This document shows, piece by piece, positions 24,626 through 34,232 of a stretch of DNA of 64,000 nucleotides. Each line of letters begins with the position of its first letter. Positions within the stretch are counted from its first letter, which is position 1. Both the position numbers and the translations under genes were made by a program. Source of the DNA: Caballeronia megalochromosomata. Its GTDB lineage: Bacteria > Pseudomonadota > Gammaproteobacteria > Burkholderiales > Burkholderiaceae. The stretch covers positions 84,759-148,758 of the forward strand of contig LRBF01000271.1 in NCBI GenBank assembly GCA_001580565.1. Reading direction: 5' to 3'. Under the pieces are notes generated by a model. That model was not told the origin of the DNA. It did no database searches and saw only the letters and a program-made list of their open reading frames with translations.

Positions 24626-26014
24626 TCAATTGCCGTGGCGCGGTTCGAGTGTTGCGGGCGCGCTGCGCTCGCCGGATGCGCCGTCGCGCTCGTCCGGGTC
24701 GAGCCGCTGCAGCTTGCCGACGATGACGAGATACGCGAACGCGCCGAGCAGCGAGAGCGTCGCGACATAGGTGAGCGCGACTTCGAACGAGCCGGTCTCC
24801 TTGATCATCCAGCCGATCGCAAGCGGCGTGACGATGCTCGCCAGGTTGCCGCAGAAGTTGAAGATGCCGCCGCTGATGCCCATTGCGTGGCTGGGCGAGA
24901 CATCGCCGACGATGCACCAGCCGAGATTGCCCACGCCCTTCGCGAAGAACGCGATCGACATCACGAGGATCACGACGGAGGTCGACTGCACATAGTTCGC
25001 GACGACGATCGAGCTCGACAGCACGAGGCCGAAGATGATCGGCGTCTTGCGCGCGGCGGTGAGCGAGAAGCCGCGCTTGAGCATCCAGTCCGACCACACG
25101 CCGCCGATCAGTCCGCCGACGCAACCGGCGATCGCAGGCAACGCCGCGACGAGACCAACCTTGAGAATCGACATGCCTTTCGCTTCGATCAGGTAAGTCG
25201 GGAACCACGTGAGAAAGAACCAGGTGATCGACGTGAGACAGAACTGGCCGATGTAGATGCCGATCATCATGCGGTTCGCCGCGATCGCGCTGACCTGCTT
25301 CCATCTGAACGGCTGCGGGCTGTCGCCCATCTTCGGCAGGCCGCCGCCCGCCGCGATGTAGTCGAGCTCGGCCGCGTTCACGCGATGATCGCGCTGCGGC
25401 TCGCGCACCGCCTTGAGCCACCACAAACCGATCAGAATGCCGACCGCGCCCGTCGTATAGAAGACGTAGTGCCAGCCCCACGCGCTGACCGTGTAGGTCA
25501 TGACCGGCGTGAAGACGGCGAGCGCGAAGTACTGCGCAAGCTGAAAGACCGACGTCGCGAGACCGCGCTCCGCGCTCGGGAACCACATCACCGTGAGGCG
25601 GCTGTTGCACGGAAACGCGGGCGATTCGGCGATGCCCATCAGGAACCGCAACACGAACAACGCGACGAACGCCGATGCGAACAGATGCACGTAGCCCTGC
25701 ACGAACGTGAGCGCGGACCACACGATGAGACTGACGCCGAGCACGATGCGCGCGCCGAAGCGATCGAGAATCAGACCGCCCGGGATCTGCATGCCGGTGT
25801 ACGCCCAGCCGAACGCGGAGAACGCGATGCCCATCGTCAGCGCATCGAAGCCGAGTTCGTGACGCATGCTCGGCGCGGCGATGGACAGCGTCGCGCGATC
25901 GACATAGTTGAACACCGTGACGATGAAGATCATCGCCAGAATGAGCCAGCGCACGTTGGTGCGCTTCGTGATGGGCAGTGCGGATTCCAAGGCGTCTCCT
26001 GAGTCTCGCGGCAT
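24626..26014 (-). CDS. MFS transporter, anion:cation symporter family (aldarate/galactonate-type)
   Basis: The 462-residue protein has 12 hydrophobic segments and the ACS-family signatures: VFNYVDRATLSIAAPSMRHE in helix 1, GWAYTGMQIPGGLILDRFGA, and ESPAFPCNSRLTVMWFPSAE after helix 4. Family members bring hexuronates, galactonate, glucarate or galactarate in with protons. Immediately downstream is the talarate/galactarate dehydratase and divergent is a GntR-like LacI repressor, so it probably imports galactarate or L-talarate. ATG 26014 (MPRDSGD) is chosen; an ATG at 26053 would lie within the operator and is unlikely. Confidence 0.88.
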   Translation of the reverse strand: MPRDSGDALESALPITKRTNVRWLILAMIFIVTVFNYVDRATLSIAAPSMRHELGFDALTMGIAFSAFGWAYTGMQIPGGLILDRFGARIVLGVSLIVWSALTFVQGYVHLFASAFVALFVLRFLMGIAESPAFPCNSRLTVMWFPSAERGLATSVFQLAQYFALAVFTPVMTYTVSAWGWHYVFYTTGAVGILIGLWWLKAVREPQRDHRVNAAELDYIAAGGGLPKMGDSPQPFRWKQVSAIAANRMMIGIYIGQFCLTSITWFFLTWFPTYLIEAKGMSILKVGLVAALPAIAGCVGGLIGGVWSDWMLKRGFSLTAARKTPIIFGLVLSSSIVVANYVQSTSVVILVMSIAFFAKGVGNLGWCIVGDVSPSHAMGISGGIFNFCGNLASIVTPLAIGWMIKETGSFEVALTYVATLSLLGAFAYLVIVGKLQRLDPDERDGASGERSAPATLEPRHGN

Positions 26015-26036
26015 CGTTGAATGCTCTGGATCATAC

Positions 26037-26054
26037 AATGATTGCGCAATCATT
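26037..26054. promoter_or_regulatory. Operator 1 of the galactarate/talarate regulon (LacI-type palindrome)
   Basis: AATGATTGCGCAATCATT is a perfect 18-base palindrome in the gap between the divergent transporter and LacI-family genes. Its 16-base core ATG-N10-CAT has the layout of the GntR gluconate operator. It should be bound by the repressor encoded at 26167 and control both directions. Confidence 0.75.
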
Positions 26055-26063
26055 CAAGCGGAA

Positions 26064-26079
26064 ATGATAGCGCAATCAT
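26064..26079. promoter_or_regulatory. Operator 2 of the galactarate/talarate regulon
   Basis: ATGATAGCGCAATCAT repeats the core of the first operator with one mismatch. The centres of the two sites are 26 bases apart, two to two and a half helical turns, so two repressor dimers could bind side by side. Confidence 0.72.
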
Positions 26080-26166
26080 CATGGTTTACACTGACATGGC
26101 TGCGTGCGATCCGGCGCGTGGTCTAATGCGCCTACACGGAACAACGCGCATGCGGAACGACTGGAG

Positions 26167-27198
26167 ATGGTGAAAAAATACGAACGAAAAGCTGCCGCGC
26201 CAGGCCCGGGCGAAAGCATCACGCTGATCGATGTCGCGCGCGTGGCGGGTGTCGCGCCGATGACCGTCTCGCGCGCCCTCAACCGGCCCGAACTCGTGCG
26301 AAGCGACACCCAGCGCAAGGTGCTCGAAGCGGTGCGCAAGACCGGGTATGTGCCGAACATGCTCGCCGGCGGACTCGCGAGCAGCAAGAGCCGTCTCGTC
26401 GCGATCCTGCTGCCGACGATTGCGAACTCCATCTTCTCCGACACCGTGCAGGCCTTGATGGACGGCCTGAGTTCATCGAACTATCAGACCTTGCTCGGCC
26501 TGACCGCGTATTCGCCCGAGCGCGAGGAAGCGCTCGTCGAGGCGATTCTCGGCCGCCGTCCCGATGGCATCGTGCTCGCGGGAACGAGCCATAGCAAGGC
26601 GACGATCGCACGGCTCACGAAGGCGCGCATTCCGGTTGTCGAGATATGGGATTTGACGGACAAGCCGATCGACATGGTGATCGGCTTTTCGCATGAGGAA
26701 GTGGGCAGGCAGGTCGCGCGACACTTGCTGGCGAAGGGCTATCGCAGGTTCGGCATCGTGTCCGTCGACGATCCGCGCGGCTTGCGGCGTTGCGAGAGCT
26801 TCAAACGCGAGCTGGCGAAGCATCGCGTGGCGAAGCCCTCGTTCGAAGTACTGCCCGCGCCCGCGACCTTGCAGGCGGGGCGCGAAGGATTGAGCCGCAT
26901 GCTGGAATCGGGTGCGCCTGAGGTCATCATGTGCAGTTCGGATACCCTCGCACAAGGCGTGCTCGCCGAAGCCGCGAGCCGCCGCATGGACGTGCCGCGC
27001 GAGATCGCCGTAATGGGTTTCGGCGATCTCAGCACGGCGGCGCATGTGTATCCGGCGCTGTCGACGGTGCGTATCGATGGCGCGACCATCGGCATGAAGG
27101 CGGCCGAAGCGCTGCTCGAACGCTTCAATGGCGACGCGCCGCCCGACGATGTGCGCATCGATACGGGGTTCACCATCATCGACCGGCAGAGCACCTGA
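26167..27198 (+). CDS. LacI-family regulator, GntR (gluconate repressor)-like
   Basis: The 343-residue protein has the LacI helix-turn-helix and hinge (about 18-75: LIDVARVAGVAPMTVSRALN, then PNMLAGGLASSKSRLVAILL) followed by a periplasmic-binding-protein-like effector domain ending VMGFGDLSTAAHVYPALSTV. It resembles E. coli GntR over its length. It is divergent from the aldarate transporter/dehydratase pair and two palindromes of GntR type lie between them, so it probably represses that operon and itself, released by an aldaric acid or product. ATG 26167 is chosen; the next codon GTG is also possible. It converges with a sugar dehydrogenase, stop codons 2 bases apart. Confidence 0.87.
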   Translation: MVKKYERKAAAPGPGESITLIDVARVAGVAPMTVSRALNRPELVRSDTQRKVLEAVRKTGYVPNMLAGGLASSKSRLVAILLPTIANSIFSDTVQALMDGLSSSNYQTLLGLTAYSPEREEALVEAILGRRPDGIVLAGTSHSKATIARLTKARIPVVEIWDLTDKPIDMVIGFSHEEVGRQVARHLLAKGYRRFGIVSVDDPRGLRRCESFKRELAKHRVAKPSFEVLPAPATLQAGREGLSRMLESGAPEVIMCSSDTLAQGVLAEAASRRMDVPREIAVMGFGDLSTAAHVYPALSTVRIDGATIGMKAAEALLERFNGDAPPDDVRIDTGFTIIDRQST

Positions 27199-27200
27199 AC

Positions 27201-28136
27201 TCAGCGCCCGAATGCCTCCGTTTCCACGCGCCGGCCCGTGAGGAACGCATCGGCGACGAGAAGCAGCGGGCGCACGTCGACATCGCTCGTCTTCGTTTCG
27301 ATGAGTTCGTGAAAGCGCTCGTACAGCGCGGGATATTCGCGCTCGCTTCCGAGATCGATGTCCTTGCCCGCGATGGACAGGCGCTTTCCGCCTTCGCGCA
27401 TCGACAGGCGGCCCGCGTCCGTGTCGATGTCGATATCCCATTCCTCGACGGAACCGTGACGCCAGTCGAACACCGCGCGCACCGGCGCGCCGTTGGTCGC
27501 GATGCAATCGAGTTCGGCTGCGATCGGCGTGGCCGTATCGGCGGGCACGGTCAGCGTGGCCGCGCGCAACGCGACTTCATGCGGCAGGATACGCGTGACG
27601 ATCGACAGCGCGTTGATGCCAGGATCGAACACGCCGAGGCCGCCCGGCTCCCAGATCCATTGCTGTCCCGGATGCCAGCGGCGCACGTCTTCCTTCCAGC
27701 GCACTTCGACCGAACGAATCGCGCCCGCGTTCTTCGCGAGCCATTCGCGCGCAGGCTCGACGGCGCTCGCCGCGCGCGAATGCCACGACGCGAACAGCGT
27801 GCAGCCGTGCGCCCGCGCGATCTCCTGCAAGGCTGCGACTTCGCTCACGCTCGCGCCCGGCGGCTTTTCCAGCATCACGTGCTTGCCCGCTTCGAGCGCG
27901 GCCAGCGCCTGCGCGTAACGCACCTGCGGCGGCGCACAGAGCGACACCGCATCGATCGAGGGCTCGGCGGCGAGCAGCTCGCCGATATCCCGATAGTTGC
28001 GCACGCCTTCGACGCTCGCATTGCGGCTCGCGCACGCGACGAGTTCGAATCCTGACTGCGCGGCGATCGCGGGCAAGTGCTGATCCCGCGCGATCTTGCC
28101 GATGCCGACGACGGCGAGCTTGCAAACTCCATTCAT
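27201..28136 (-). CDS. L-arabinose/D-galactose 1-dehydrogenase, Gfo/Idh/MocA family
   Basis: The 311-residue protein has an N-terminal Rossmann fold (KLAVVGIGKIARDQHLPAIA), the EKP motif in HVMLEKPPGASVSE and the substrate domain VRRWHPGQQWIWEPGGLGVF. It is strikingly similar, as far as I recall the sequence, to Azospirillum brasilense L-arabinose 1-dehydrogenase (NAD(P)+), which also oxidises D-galactose to the lactone. AAGGAG sits 7 bases before ATG 28136. No lactonase or dehydratase for the non-phosphorylative pentose route is adjacent. It may link galactose oxidation to the neighbouring galactarate genes. Confidence 0.82.
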   Translation of the reverse strand: MNGVCKLAVVGIGKIARDQHLPAIAAQSGFELVACASRNASVEGVRNYRDIGELLAAEPSIDAVSLCAPPQVRYAQALAALEAGKHVMLEKPPGASVSEVAALQEIARAHGCTLFASWHSRAASAVEPAREWLAKNAGAIRSVEVRWKEDVRRWHPGQQWIWEPGGLGVFDPGINALSIVTRILPHEVALRAATLTVPADTATPIAAELDCIATNGAPVRAVFDWRHGSVEEWDIDIDTDAGRLSMREGGKRLSIAGKDIDLGSEREYPALYERFHELIETKTSDVDVRPLLLVADAFLTGRRVETEAFGR

Positions 28137-28195
28137 GCGATGTCTCCTTTCGCTCTCGATGTGTCTTCGAGCGTAAAGATACCCTATCGCCTCGA

Positions 28196-31100
28196 TCAAG
28201 CCGTCGCCACCATCTCCACCGGCGCGCGATAACGCTCCATCAAACGCTCGCGCTTCTTCGCAACCGCCGCCATGTTGCGCTCCTTCACATGACCGAAGCC
28301 GCGAATTTCATCGGGCAGCTTCGCGAGTTGCAACGCGCTGTCGAAACGGTCTTCATCGAGCGTGGCGCAGAATTCGTCGACGAGCGCGAGATACTCTGCG
28401 ATCAACCGGCGCTCCGTGCGGCGCTCGGCCGTCTTGCCGAATACATCGAGCGATGTGCCGCGCAAGCCCTTCATCTTCGCCAGCACGCGGAACGCGGGCA
28501 ACATCCATGCCCCGAAGTTCTTCTTCACGAGATGACCGTGCTCGTCGCGCTTCGCGAAGAGCGGCGGCGCGAGATGGAACATCAGCTTGTAATCGCGGCC
28601 GGGCTCGCCTTCGAACTGTGCGCGCAGCTTGTCGAGATACGCGGGATCGGCATAAAGACGCGCGACTTCGTACTCGTCCTTATAGGCCATGAGCTTCGCG
28701 AGATTCACCGCGACCGCGCGCGTGAGCGGCAGCTTCGCGTTCAGCGGCTTTTCCTTCTCGCGGATGCGCTCGACCACCTTGCGATACGAGCGCGCATACG
28801 CTTCGCTCTGATAAGCCGTCAGCAAGGCCTCACGCGTCGCGATCACGTTTTCCAGCGACTCGGGCATCTTCACGACGATCGCATTTTGCGTGGACTTGAG
28901 CAAATCGCCCGCACCGTGTTGCGCAACGTGGCGGCCCCAGTTGAACGCGAGCCGGTTCTTCTCGACCGCCACGCCATTCAGTTCGATCGCGCGTTCGAGG
29001 CTTGCCAGTTCGAGCGGCAACCAGCCCTTCTGCCAAGCGAAGCCGAGCAACAGCGGATTCGAATAGATCGTGTCGCCGAGGAGTTTCAGCGCGAGCGCGT
29101 TGGCATCGATGAACGCGCAGCCCGCGCCGATGCTGTCCGACAGCGCCTGTTCCGTCTGCGCCGCGGGAAAGGTCCATTGCGCATTGGTGACGAACTCGGC
29201 GGTCGGGGTCGCGCCGCTGTTGATCGCCGCCTGCGTGATGCCATGCCGCGTGCGCGAAAGCACATCGTTGGATGCCGACACGATCGCATCGCAGCCGATC
29301 ACGAGCCGCGCTTCGCCTGTCGCGATGCGCGTCGCATGCAGCGCCTGCGGCTCCGGCGCAATCTGCACGTGGCTCAGCACCGCGCCGCCCTTCTGCGCGA
29401 GACCGGCCATGTCGAGCACCGTCACGCCCTTGCGCTCGATATGCGCCGCCATGCCGATCAGACCGCCGATCGTCACGACGCCCGTTCCGCCGACACCCGT
29501 CACGAGGATACCGTAAGGCTTCGACAAGGCGGGCAATACCGGCGACGGCAGGTTATCGAAGTCGGGCTTCACGCCGCCCGCCGCTTTCGGCTTGCGAACC
29601 TGCGCGCCTTCGGCCGTGACGAAGCTCGGGCAAAAGCCCTTCACGCACGAAAAGTCCTTGTTGCACGACGACTGATTGATCTTGCGCTTGGTGCCGAGCG
29701 GCGTGTCCATCGGTTCAACCGAAAGGCAGTTCGATTGCACCGAGCAATCGCCGCAGCCTTCGCACACGGCATCGTTGATGAACGCGCGGCGTGCGGGATC
29801 GGGATACGTGCCGCGCTTGCGGCGGCGGCGCTTTTCCGTCGCGCAGGTCTGATCGTAGATGAGAATGGTCGTGCCCTGCGTATCGCGTAGCTCGCGCTGA
29901 ACGCGATCCAGCTCATCGCGATGATGCACGTTCACGCCTTCTGGCAAGGCGATCTTCGCATCGTATTTCTGCGGCTCGTCCGTCACGATGACAATGCGCT
30001 TCGCGCCTTCCGCATGGACCTGATGCGCGATCTGCGGCACCGTCAGCACGCCATCGACAGGCTGGCCGCCGGTCATCGCAACCGCGTCGTTATAAAGAAT
30101 CTTGTAGGTGATGTTCGCGTTCGCCGCGATCGCCGCGCGCACCGCGAGCAGGCCCGAATGGAAATACGTGCCGTCGCCGAGATTGACGAACACATGCTTG
30201 TCGCCCGAGAAATGCATCTGGCCGATCCACGCGACGCCCTCCCCGCCCATCTGGCTGAACGTCTCGGTCTTGCGGTCCATCCACATCGACATGTAATGGC
30301 AGCCGATGCCCGCGAGCGCGCGCGAACCTTCGGGCACGCGCGTCGACGTGTTATGCGGGCAGCCCGAGCAGAACCACGGCTTGCGCTCGACATCCACGCG
30401 CGGTTTGATCGCCTCGCGCTCTTTCGCTTCGATCGTTTCGACGCGCGACAGCATGCGCGCGCGCACGTCGGCGGGAAGATCGGCGCGAGCGAGACGGCGC
30501 GCGATGGCCTTCGCGATCAGCGCGGGCGATAGCTCGTAATGCGCGGGCAGCAGCCAGTCGCCGCGCGGCACGGACCATTCGCCACCCTCGTTGTCGCGCT
30601 CGTCGAACTTGCCGTAGATGCGTGGGCGCACGTCCTCGCGCCAGTTGTACAACTCTTCCTTCAGCGCATATTCCAGAATCTGCCGCTTCTCTTCGACAAC
30701 GAGAATCTCTTCGAGACCGGTCGCGAATGCGCGTGCGTCCTGCGCATCGAGCGGCCATACGCAGCCCACTTTCAGCACGCGAAGGCCGATCTGCGCGCAC
30801 GTGTCATCGTCGAGGCCGAGATCGACGAGCGCCTGACGCACGTCGAGATACGCCTTGCCCGCGGTGATGATGCCAAAGCGCGGCTTGTCGGAATCGATCA
30901 CGACGCGATTGAGCTTGTTCGCGCGCACGTAGGCCAGCGCCGCGTACCATTTCTCGTCGAGCAGACGGGCTTCCTGCGCGAGCGGCGAATCCGGCCAGCG
31001 GATATTGAGGCCGCCTTCGGGCATCGCGTAATCAGTCGGCGTGACGATCTCCACGCGGTCCGGATCGAGATCGATCGATGCGGTGGATTCGACCACGTCA

Positions 31101-31732
31101 GTCACGCATTTCATCGCGACCCACAGGCCGGAGTAACGGCTCATCGCCCAGCCGTGCAGGCCGTAGTCGAGATATTCCTGCACGTTCGACGGATACAGCA
31201 CCGGAATGCCCGCCGCGATGAACGCATGATCCGACTGATGCGCAACCGACGACGACTTCGCCGCGTGATCGTCGCCCGCGAGCACGAGCACGCCGCCGTG
31301 CTTGTCGGAGCCCGCGGAATTCGCGTGCTTGAAAACGTCGCCGGTGCGGTCCACGCCCGGGCCCTTGCCGTACCACATGCCGAACACGCCATCGCGCGTC
31401 GCGCCCGGCCACAGGTTGACCTGCTGCGTGCCCCAGATCGAGGTCGCGGCGAGATCCTCGTTCACGCCCGGCTGGAACACGATGTCGTTGTCTTTCAGAT
31501 GCTGCTTCGCCTTCCACAGCGACTGATCGAGCGCGCCGAGCGGAGAGCCGCGATAGCCCGAAATGAAGCCCGCCGTATTCAGCCCGGCCTTCCGATCGCG
31601 CGCCTTTTGCAGCATCGGCAGACGCACGAGCGCCTGCGTGCCGCTGATATAGACGCGGCCTTTCTCCAGCGTGTATTTGTCGTCCAGCGAAACGGTTGCG
31701 GCTTCTAGCGCGGCGCGATCGGGTGCATTCAT
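28196..31732 (-). CDS. Indolepyruvate ferredoxin oxidoreductase family protein, alpha-beta-gamma fusion
   Basis: This 1178-residue enzyme fuses three parts: an N-terminal thiamine-pyrophosphate/pyrimidine domain (about 20-450, FISGYRGSPLGALDQSLWKA), a TPP-binding beta domain (about 460-650, with GCPHNTSTRVPEGS, GIGCHYMSMWMDR and LGDGTYFHSGLLAVRAAIAA), a cysteine-rich segment (about 660-720, VCEGCGDCSVQSNCL and FSCVKGFCPSF) for Fe-S clusters, and a gamma domain (about 750-930, ITGVGGTGVVTIGGLIGMAA-like; the sequence reads VTGVGGTGVV). It decarboxylates aryl- or branched-chain 2-oxoacids to acyl-CoA with reduction of ferredoxin or another carrier. GGAG precedes ATG 31732. A divergent LysR gene probably regulates it. 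Confidence 0.92.
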   Translation of the reverse strand: MNAPDRAALEAATVSLDDKYTLEKGRVYISGTQALVRLPMLQKARDRKAGLNTAGFISGYRGSPLGALDQSLWKAKQHLKDNDIVFQPGVNEDLAATSIWGTQQVNLWPGATRDGVFGMWYGKGPGVDRTGDVFKHANSAGSDKHGGVLVLAGDDHAAKSSSVAHQSDHAFIAAGIPVLYPSNVQEYLDYGLHGWAMSRYSGLWVAMKCVTDVVESTASIDLDPDRVEIVTPTDYAMPEGGLNIRWPDSPLAQEARLLDEKWYAALAYVRANKLNRVVIDSDKPRFGIITAGKAYLDVRQALVDLGLDDDTCAQIGLRVLKVGCVWPLDAQDARAFATGLEEILVVEEKRQILEYALKEELYNWREDVRPRIYGKFDERDNEGGEWSVPRGDWLLPAHYELSPALIAKAIARRLARADLPADVRARMLSRVETIEAKEREAIKPRVDVERKPWFCSGCPHNTSTRVPEGSRALAGIGCHYMSMWMDRKTETFSQMGGEGVAWIGQMHFSGDKHVFVNLGDGTYFHSGLLAVRAAIAANANITYKILYNDAVAMTGGQPVDGVLTVPQIAHQVHAEGAKRIVIVTDEPQKYDAKIALPEGVNVHHRDELDRVQRELRDTQGTTILIYDQTCATEKRRRRKRGTYPDPARRAFINDAVCEGCGDCSVQSNCLSVEPMDTPLGTKRKINQSSCNKDFSCVKGFCPSFVTAEGAQVRKPKAAGGVKPDFDNLPSPVLPALSKPYGILVTGVGGTGVVTIGGLIGMAAHIERKGVTVLDMAGLAQKGGAVLSHVQIAPEPQALHATRIATGEARLVIGCDAIVSASNDVLSRTRHGITQAAINSGATPTAEFVTNAQWTFPAAQTEQALSDSIGAGCAFIDANALALKLLGDTIYSNPLLLGFAWQKGWLPLELASLERAIELNGVAVEKNRLAFNWGRHVAQHGAGDLLKSTQNAIVVKMPESLENVIATREALLTAYQSEAYARSYRKVVERIREKEKPLNAKLPLTRAVAVNLAKLMAYKDEYEVARLYADPAYLDKLRAQFEGEPGRDYKLMFHLAPPLFAKRDEHGHLVKKNFGAWMLPAFRVLAKMKGLRGTSLDVFGKTAERRTERRLIAEYLALVDEFCATLDEDRFDSALQLAKLPDEIRGFGHVKERNMAAVAKKRERLMERYRAPVEMVATA

Positions 31733-31835
31733 GGGGGCTCGTCTCCAGATTCGGGAATATGTTTTTTGCCGAGTATAGGAAGCCGATTTGATATCGTAAA
31801 ATCACGAATAAACAACTCTGGTATCTGAAAATCAG

Positions 31836-32741
31836 ATGGCCTTCGATCTCACGCTCCGGCAATTGCGCTATTTCGTGGCCGCCGCGCAAACCGGCCAGTT
31901 CTCGATGGCGGCGGCGAACGAGCACGTATCGCAATCGGCCATCACCAACGCGGTTCTGGCCCTCGAAAGCGCGCTCGGCACGAAGCTGTTCGAGCGCCTG
32001 CCGCAAGGCGTGGCCTTGACGCCCGATGGCCAGGATTTCCATAACCACGCGCGCCGCGTGCTCGACGCCGCCCGCGACGCGATGCACATGCCGCCATTTC
32101 GCGCGCACGACATGCGCGGCGTGGCCAGCATTGCCGCGTCGTATACGGTGCTCGGGTATTTTTTGCCGGAACTGCTCGCGCGCTTTCGTGCGACGTATCC
32201 GTTCATCGATTTCGATCTGCGCGACATGGAGCGGCCGCAGATCGAGGAAGCGGTCGCGAATGGCGAGGTCGATATCGGCGTCGTGCTGTTATCGAATCTG
32301 CAGCGGCCGAATCGCTTCGACAGTCAGGTGCTGATGCGTTCGCGGCGGCAGTTGTGGGTGGCGCCGTCGCATCCGCTCGCGCAGCAGCAGGCGGTCTCGC
32401 TGAAGGACATCGCCGCGCATCCTTATATCCTCATCACCGTCGACGAAGGCGAGCAATCGACGATGCGCTATTGGCACAAGAAGCGCCTCGAACCGAACAT
32501 CGCGTTTCGCACGAGTTCGATGGAGGCGCTGCGCGGACTGGTGGCGCACGGTTTCGGCGTCACCGTGCTCTCGGACATGGTGTTCCGGCCGTGGTCGCTC
32601 GAAGGCAAGCGCATCGAAGCGCGCCCCGTGAACGACGCCATTCCTCATATGGAAGCAGGCATGATCTGGCGCAAGGGCGCGACTCTGAGCGCCCCGTCGA
32701 CGGCCGTGCAGCAGTTCCTCATTCACGCGTGCGGCGGTTAG
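31836..32741 (+). CDS. LysR-type transcriptional regulator
   Basis: The 301-residue protein has the LysR winged helix (about 4-65, TLRQLRYFVAAAQTGQFSMA, AITNAVLALESALGTKLFER) and a periplasmic-binding-like effector domain (about 95-300). It is divergent from the 2-oxoacid:ferredoxin oxidoreductase gene with 103 bases between starts, the usual arrangement for a LysR activator and its target. Its stop overlaps the end of the convergent MFS transporter gene by 4 bases. Confidence 0.9.
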   Translation: MAFDLTLRQLRYFVAAAQTGQFSMAAANEHVSQSAITNAVLALESALGTKLFERLPQGVALTPDGQDFHNHARRVLDAARDAMHMPPFRAHDMRGVASIAASYTVLGYFLPELLARFRATYPFIDFDLRDMERPQIEEAVANGEVDIGVVLLSNLQRPNRFDSQVLMRSRRQLWVAPSHPLAQQQAVSLKDIAAHPYILITVDEGEQSTMRYWHKKRLEPNIAFRTSSMEALRGLVAHGFGVTVLSDMVFRPWSLEGKRIEARPVNDAIPHMEAGMIWRKGATLSAPSTAVQQFLIHACGG

Positions 32742-34180
32742 TGGGAAATGCTTTCGAGCGATTTGCCGAGCGTGCGCGGCCCCATCAGGCCGATGGACAG
32801 CATCACGAGCAGCATCGCGCCCGCGATGAAACCGAACACGCCGGTCACGCCCGCCTCTTTCAGCACGAACGCGATCACGAACGAACTGAACACGGCCGAT
32901 AGCCGGCTCCACGAATACACGAAGCCGACGGCGCGGGCGCGGATCGCCGTCGGATAAAGCTCTTGCTGATACGTGTGATAGGTGAAGGAGATGATGTTGC
33001 CCGCGAGCGTGAGCAATACGCCCAGCGTAACGATCATCACCGCCGCCGACGCCTGACTGAACAACAGTCCCGCGACGATATTCACGCCCGCCATGAACAC
33101 GATCACATGCTTGCGCTCGAAACGATCGGCGATCCAGTAGCCGAGCAGCGGTCCGATAGGCGCGGCAAGTCCGATCACCGTGGTATAGAGCAGGCTCGAT
33201 GTGACCGTCACGCCCTGTCTGACGAGCAAGGTCGGCACCCAGTTCGCAAAGCCGTAAAACCCGACCGTCTGGAAGATATGAAAGACGATCAGCATCAGCG
33301 TGCGCTGGCGGTACGGCGGCTTCCACATGTCGGCGAAACCTGCCTTTCTCGCGATCGGATCGGACGGGCCCGGTGCGGGCAGCGGCTTGCCGTACTGAAG
33401 CGCCACCTCGTCTTCGAGGCGGCGCAGGACTTCATCTGCTTCGTCGATCCGGCCTTTGCTCGCCAGCCAGCGCGGGCTTTCCGGCAGATTGCGCCGGAAA
33501 TACCACACGAAGAGCGCGCTCACGCCGCCCACCAATGCGACCCAGCGCCAGCCGTCCAGGCCGAACGGCGCGCGCGGCACGAGCAGATACGAGAGAAAGG
33601 CGACGACGGGCACGGCTGAGAAACCGATCGCCTGACACACCGCGAACGCTCTGCCGCGCAGATGCTTGGGCGCAAGCTCCGACATATAAGTGCCGATGGT
33701 CACGAGCTCCACGCCGATGCCGAGTCCCGACACGAAACGCCAGAAGTTGAGCCACAGTGCCGCGTCCTGAAACGCCATCACGGTGTTCGCCGCGACATAC
33801 CAGAGCAGCGAGTACGTGAAGATCGCGCGACGTCCATAGCGGTCCGCGAGAAAGCCGCAAGCGATCGTGCCGATGAACAGCCCGCAAAACAACGCCGCGA
33901 TGAAGCTCGCGACACCCGTCGTACCGAAGAGGCCCGCGGTCGTCGCGGTCAGGATGCCGCTCTTCACGAGACCCGGCGCGATATAGCCGGTGAAGAGCAG
34001 ATCGTAGAGTTCGAAGAAGAAGCCGAGGCTCAAAAGAAAGACGAGCTTCCATACCGCGCGTGTCGCGGGGAGCCGGTCGAGGCGCGCCGAAATGCCTGCC
34101 GTGTCCGCGATGGCGGGCGCATCCGCGAGTGCGCGTCCGGCGGCGTTGTGCAGACGCGAGGTGCCCTGCATGATGGCCAT
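32738..34180 (-). CDS. MFS transporter (sugar porter/AAHS-like), probable organic acid importer
   Basis: The 480-residue protein has 12 predicted membrane segments, beginning FLLSLGFFFELYDLLFTGYI, with the MFS loop motif GFLADRYGRRAIF after helix 2, GIGVELVTIGTYMSELAPKH after helix 4 and PESPRWLASKGRIDEA at the middle loop. This combination is shared by sugar porters and aromatic/organic-acid:H+ symporters. AGGAG precedes ATG 34180 (MAIMQGT). It is the last gene of a LysR-hydro-lyase-transporter series on the minus strand, 52 bases after the aconitase-family gene, so it probably imports that enzyme's substrate. Confidence 0.87.
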   Translation of the reverse strand: MAIMQGTSRLHNAAGRALADAPAIADTAGISARLDRLPATRAVWKLVFLLSLGFFFELYDLLFTGYIAPGLVKSGILTATTAGLFGTTGVASFIAALFCGLFIGTIACGFLADRYGRRAIFTYSLLWYVAANTVMAFQDAALWLNFWRFVSGLGIGVELVTIGTYMSELAPKHLRGRAFAVCQAIGFSAVPVVAFLSYLLVPRAPFGLDGWRWVALVGGVSALFVWYFRRNLPESPRWLASKGRIDEADEVLRRLEDEVALQYGKPLPAPGPSDPIARKAGFADMWKPPYRQRTLMLIVFHIFQTVGFYGFANWVPTLLVRQGVTVTSSLLYTTVIGLAAPIGPLLGYWIADRFERKHVIVFMAGVNIVAGLLFSQASAAVMIVTLGVLLTLAGNIISFTYHTYQQELYPTAIRARAVGFVYSWSRLSAVFSSFVIAFVLKEAGVTGVFGFIAGAMLLVMLSIGLMGPRTLGKSLESISH

Positions 34181-34232
34181 TGCTGTCTCCTGGTTGTATT
34201 TTGATGCCGCATCGATGGCGGCTCGATCATGC

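Noticed and set aside
23451..25721. The dehydratase frame extended upstream to 756 codons
   Set aside because: The upstream half overlaps the MFS transporter in another frame; homology starts at ATG 24590.
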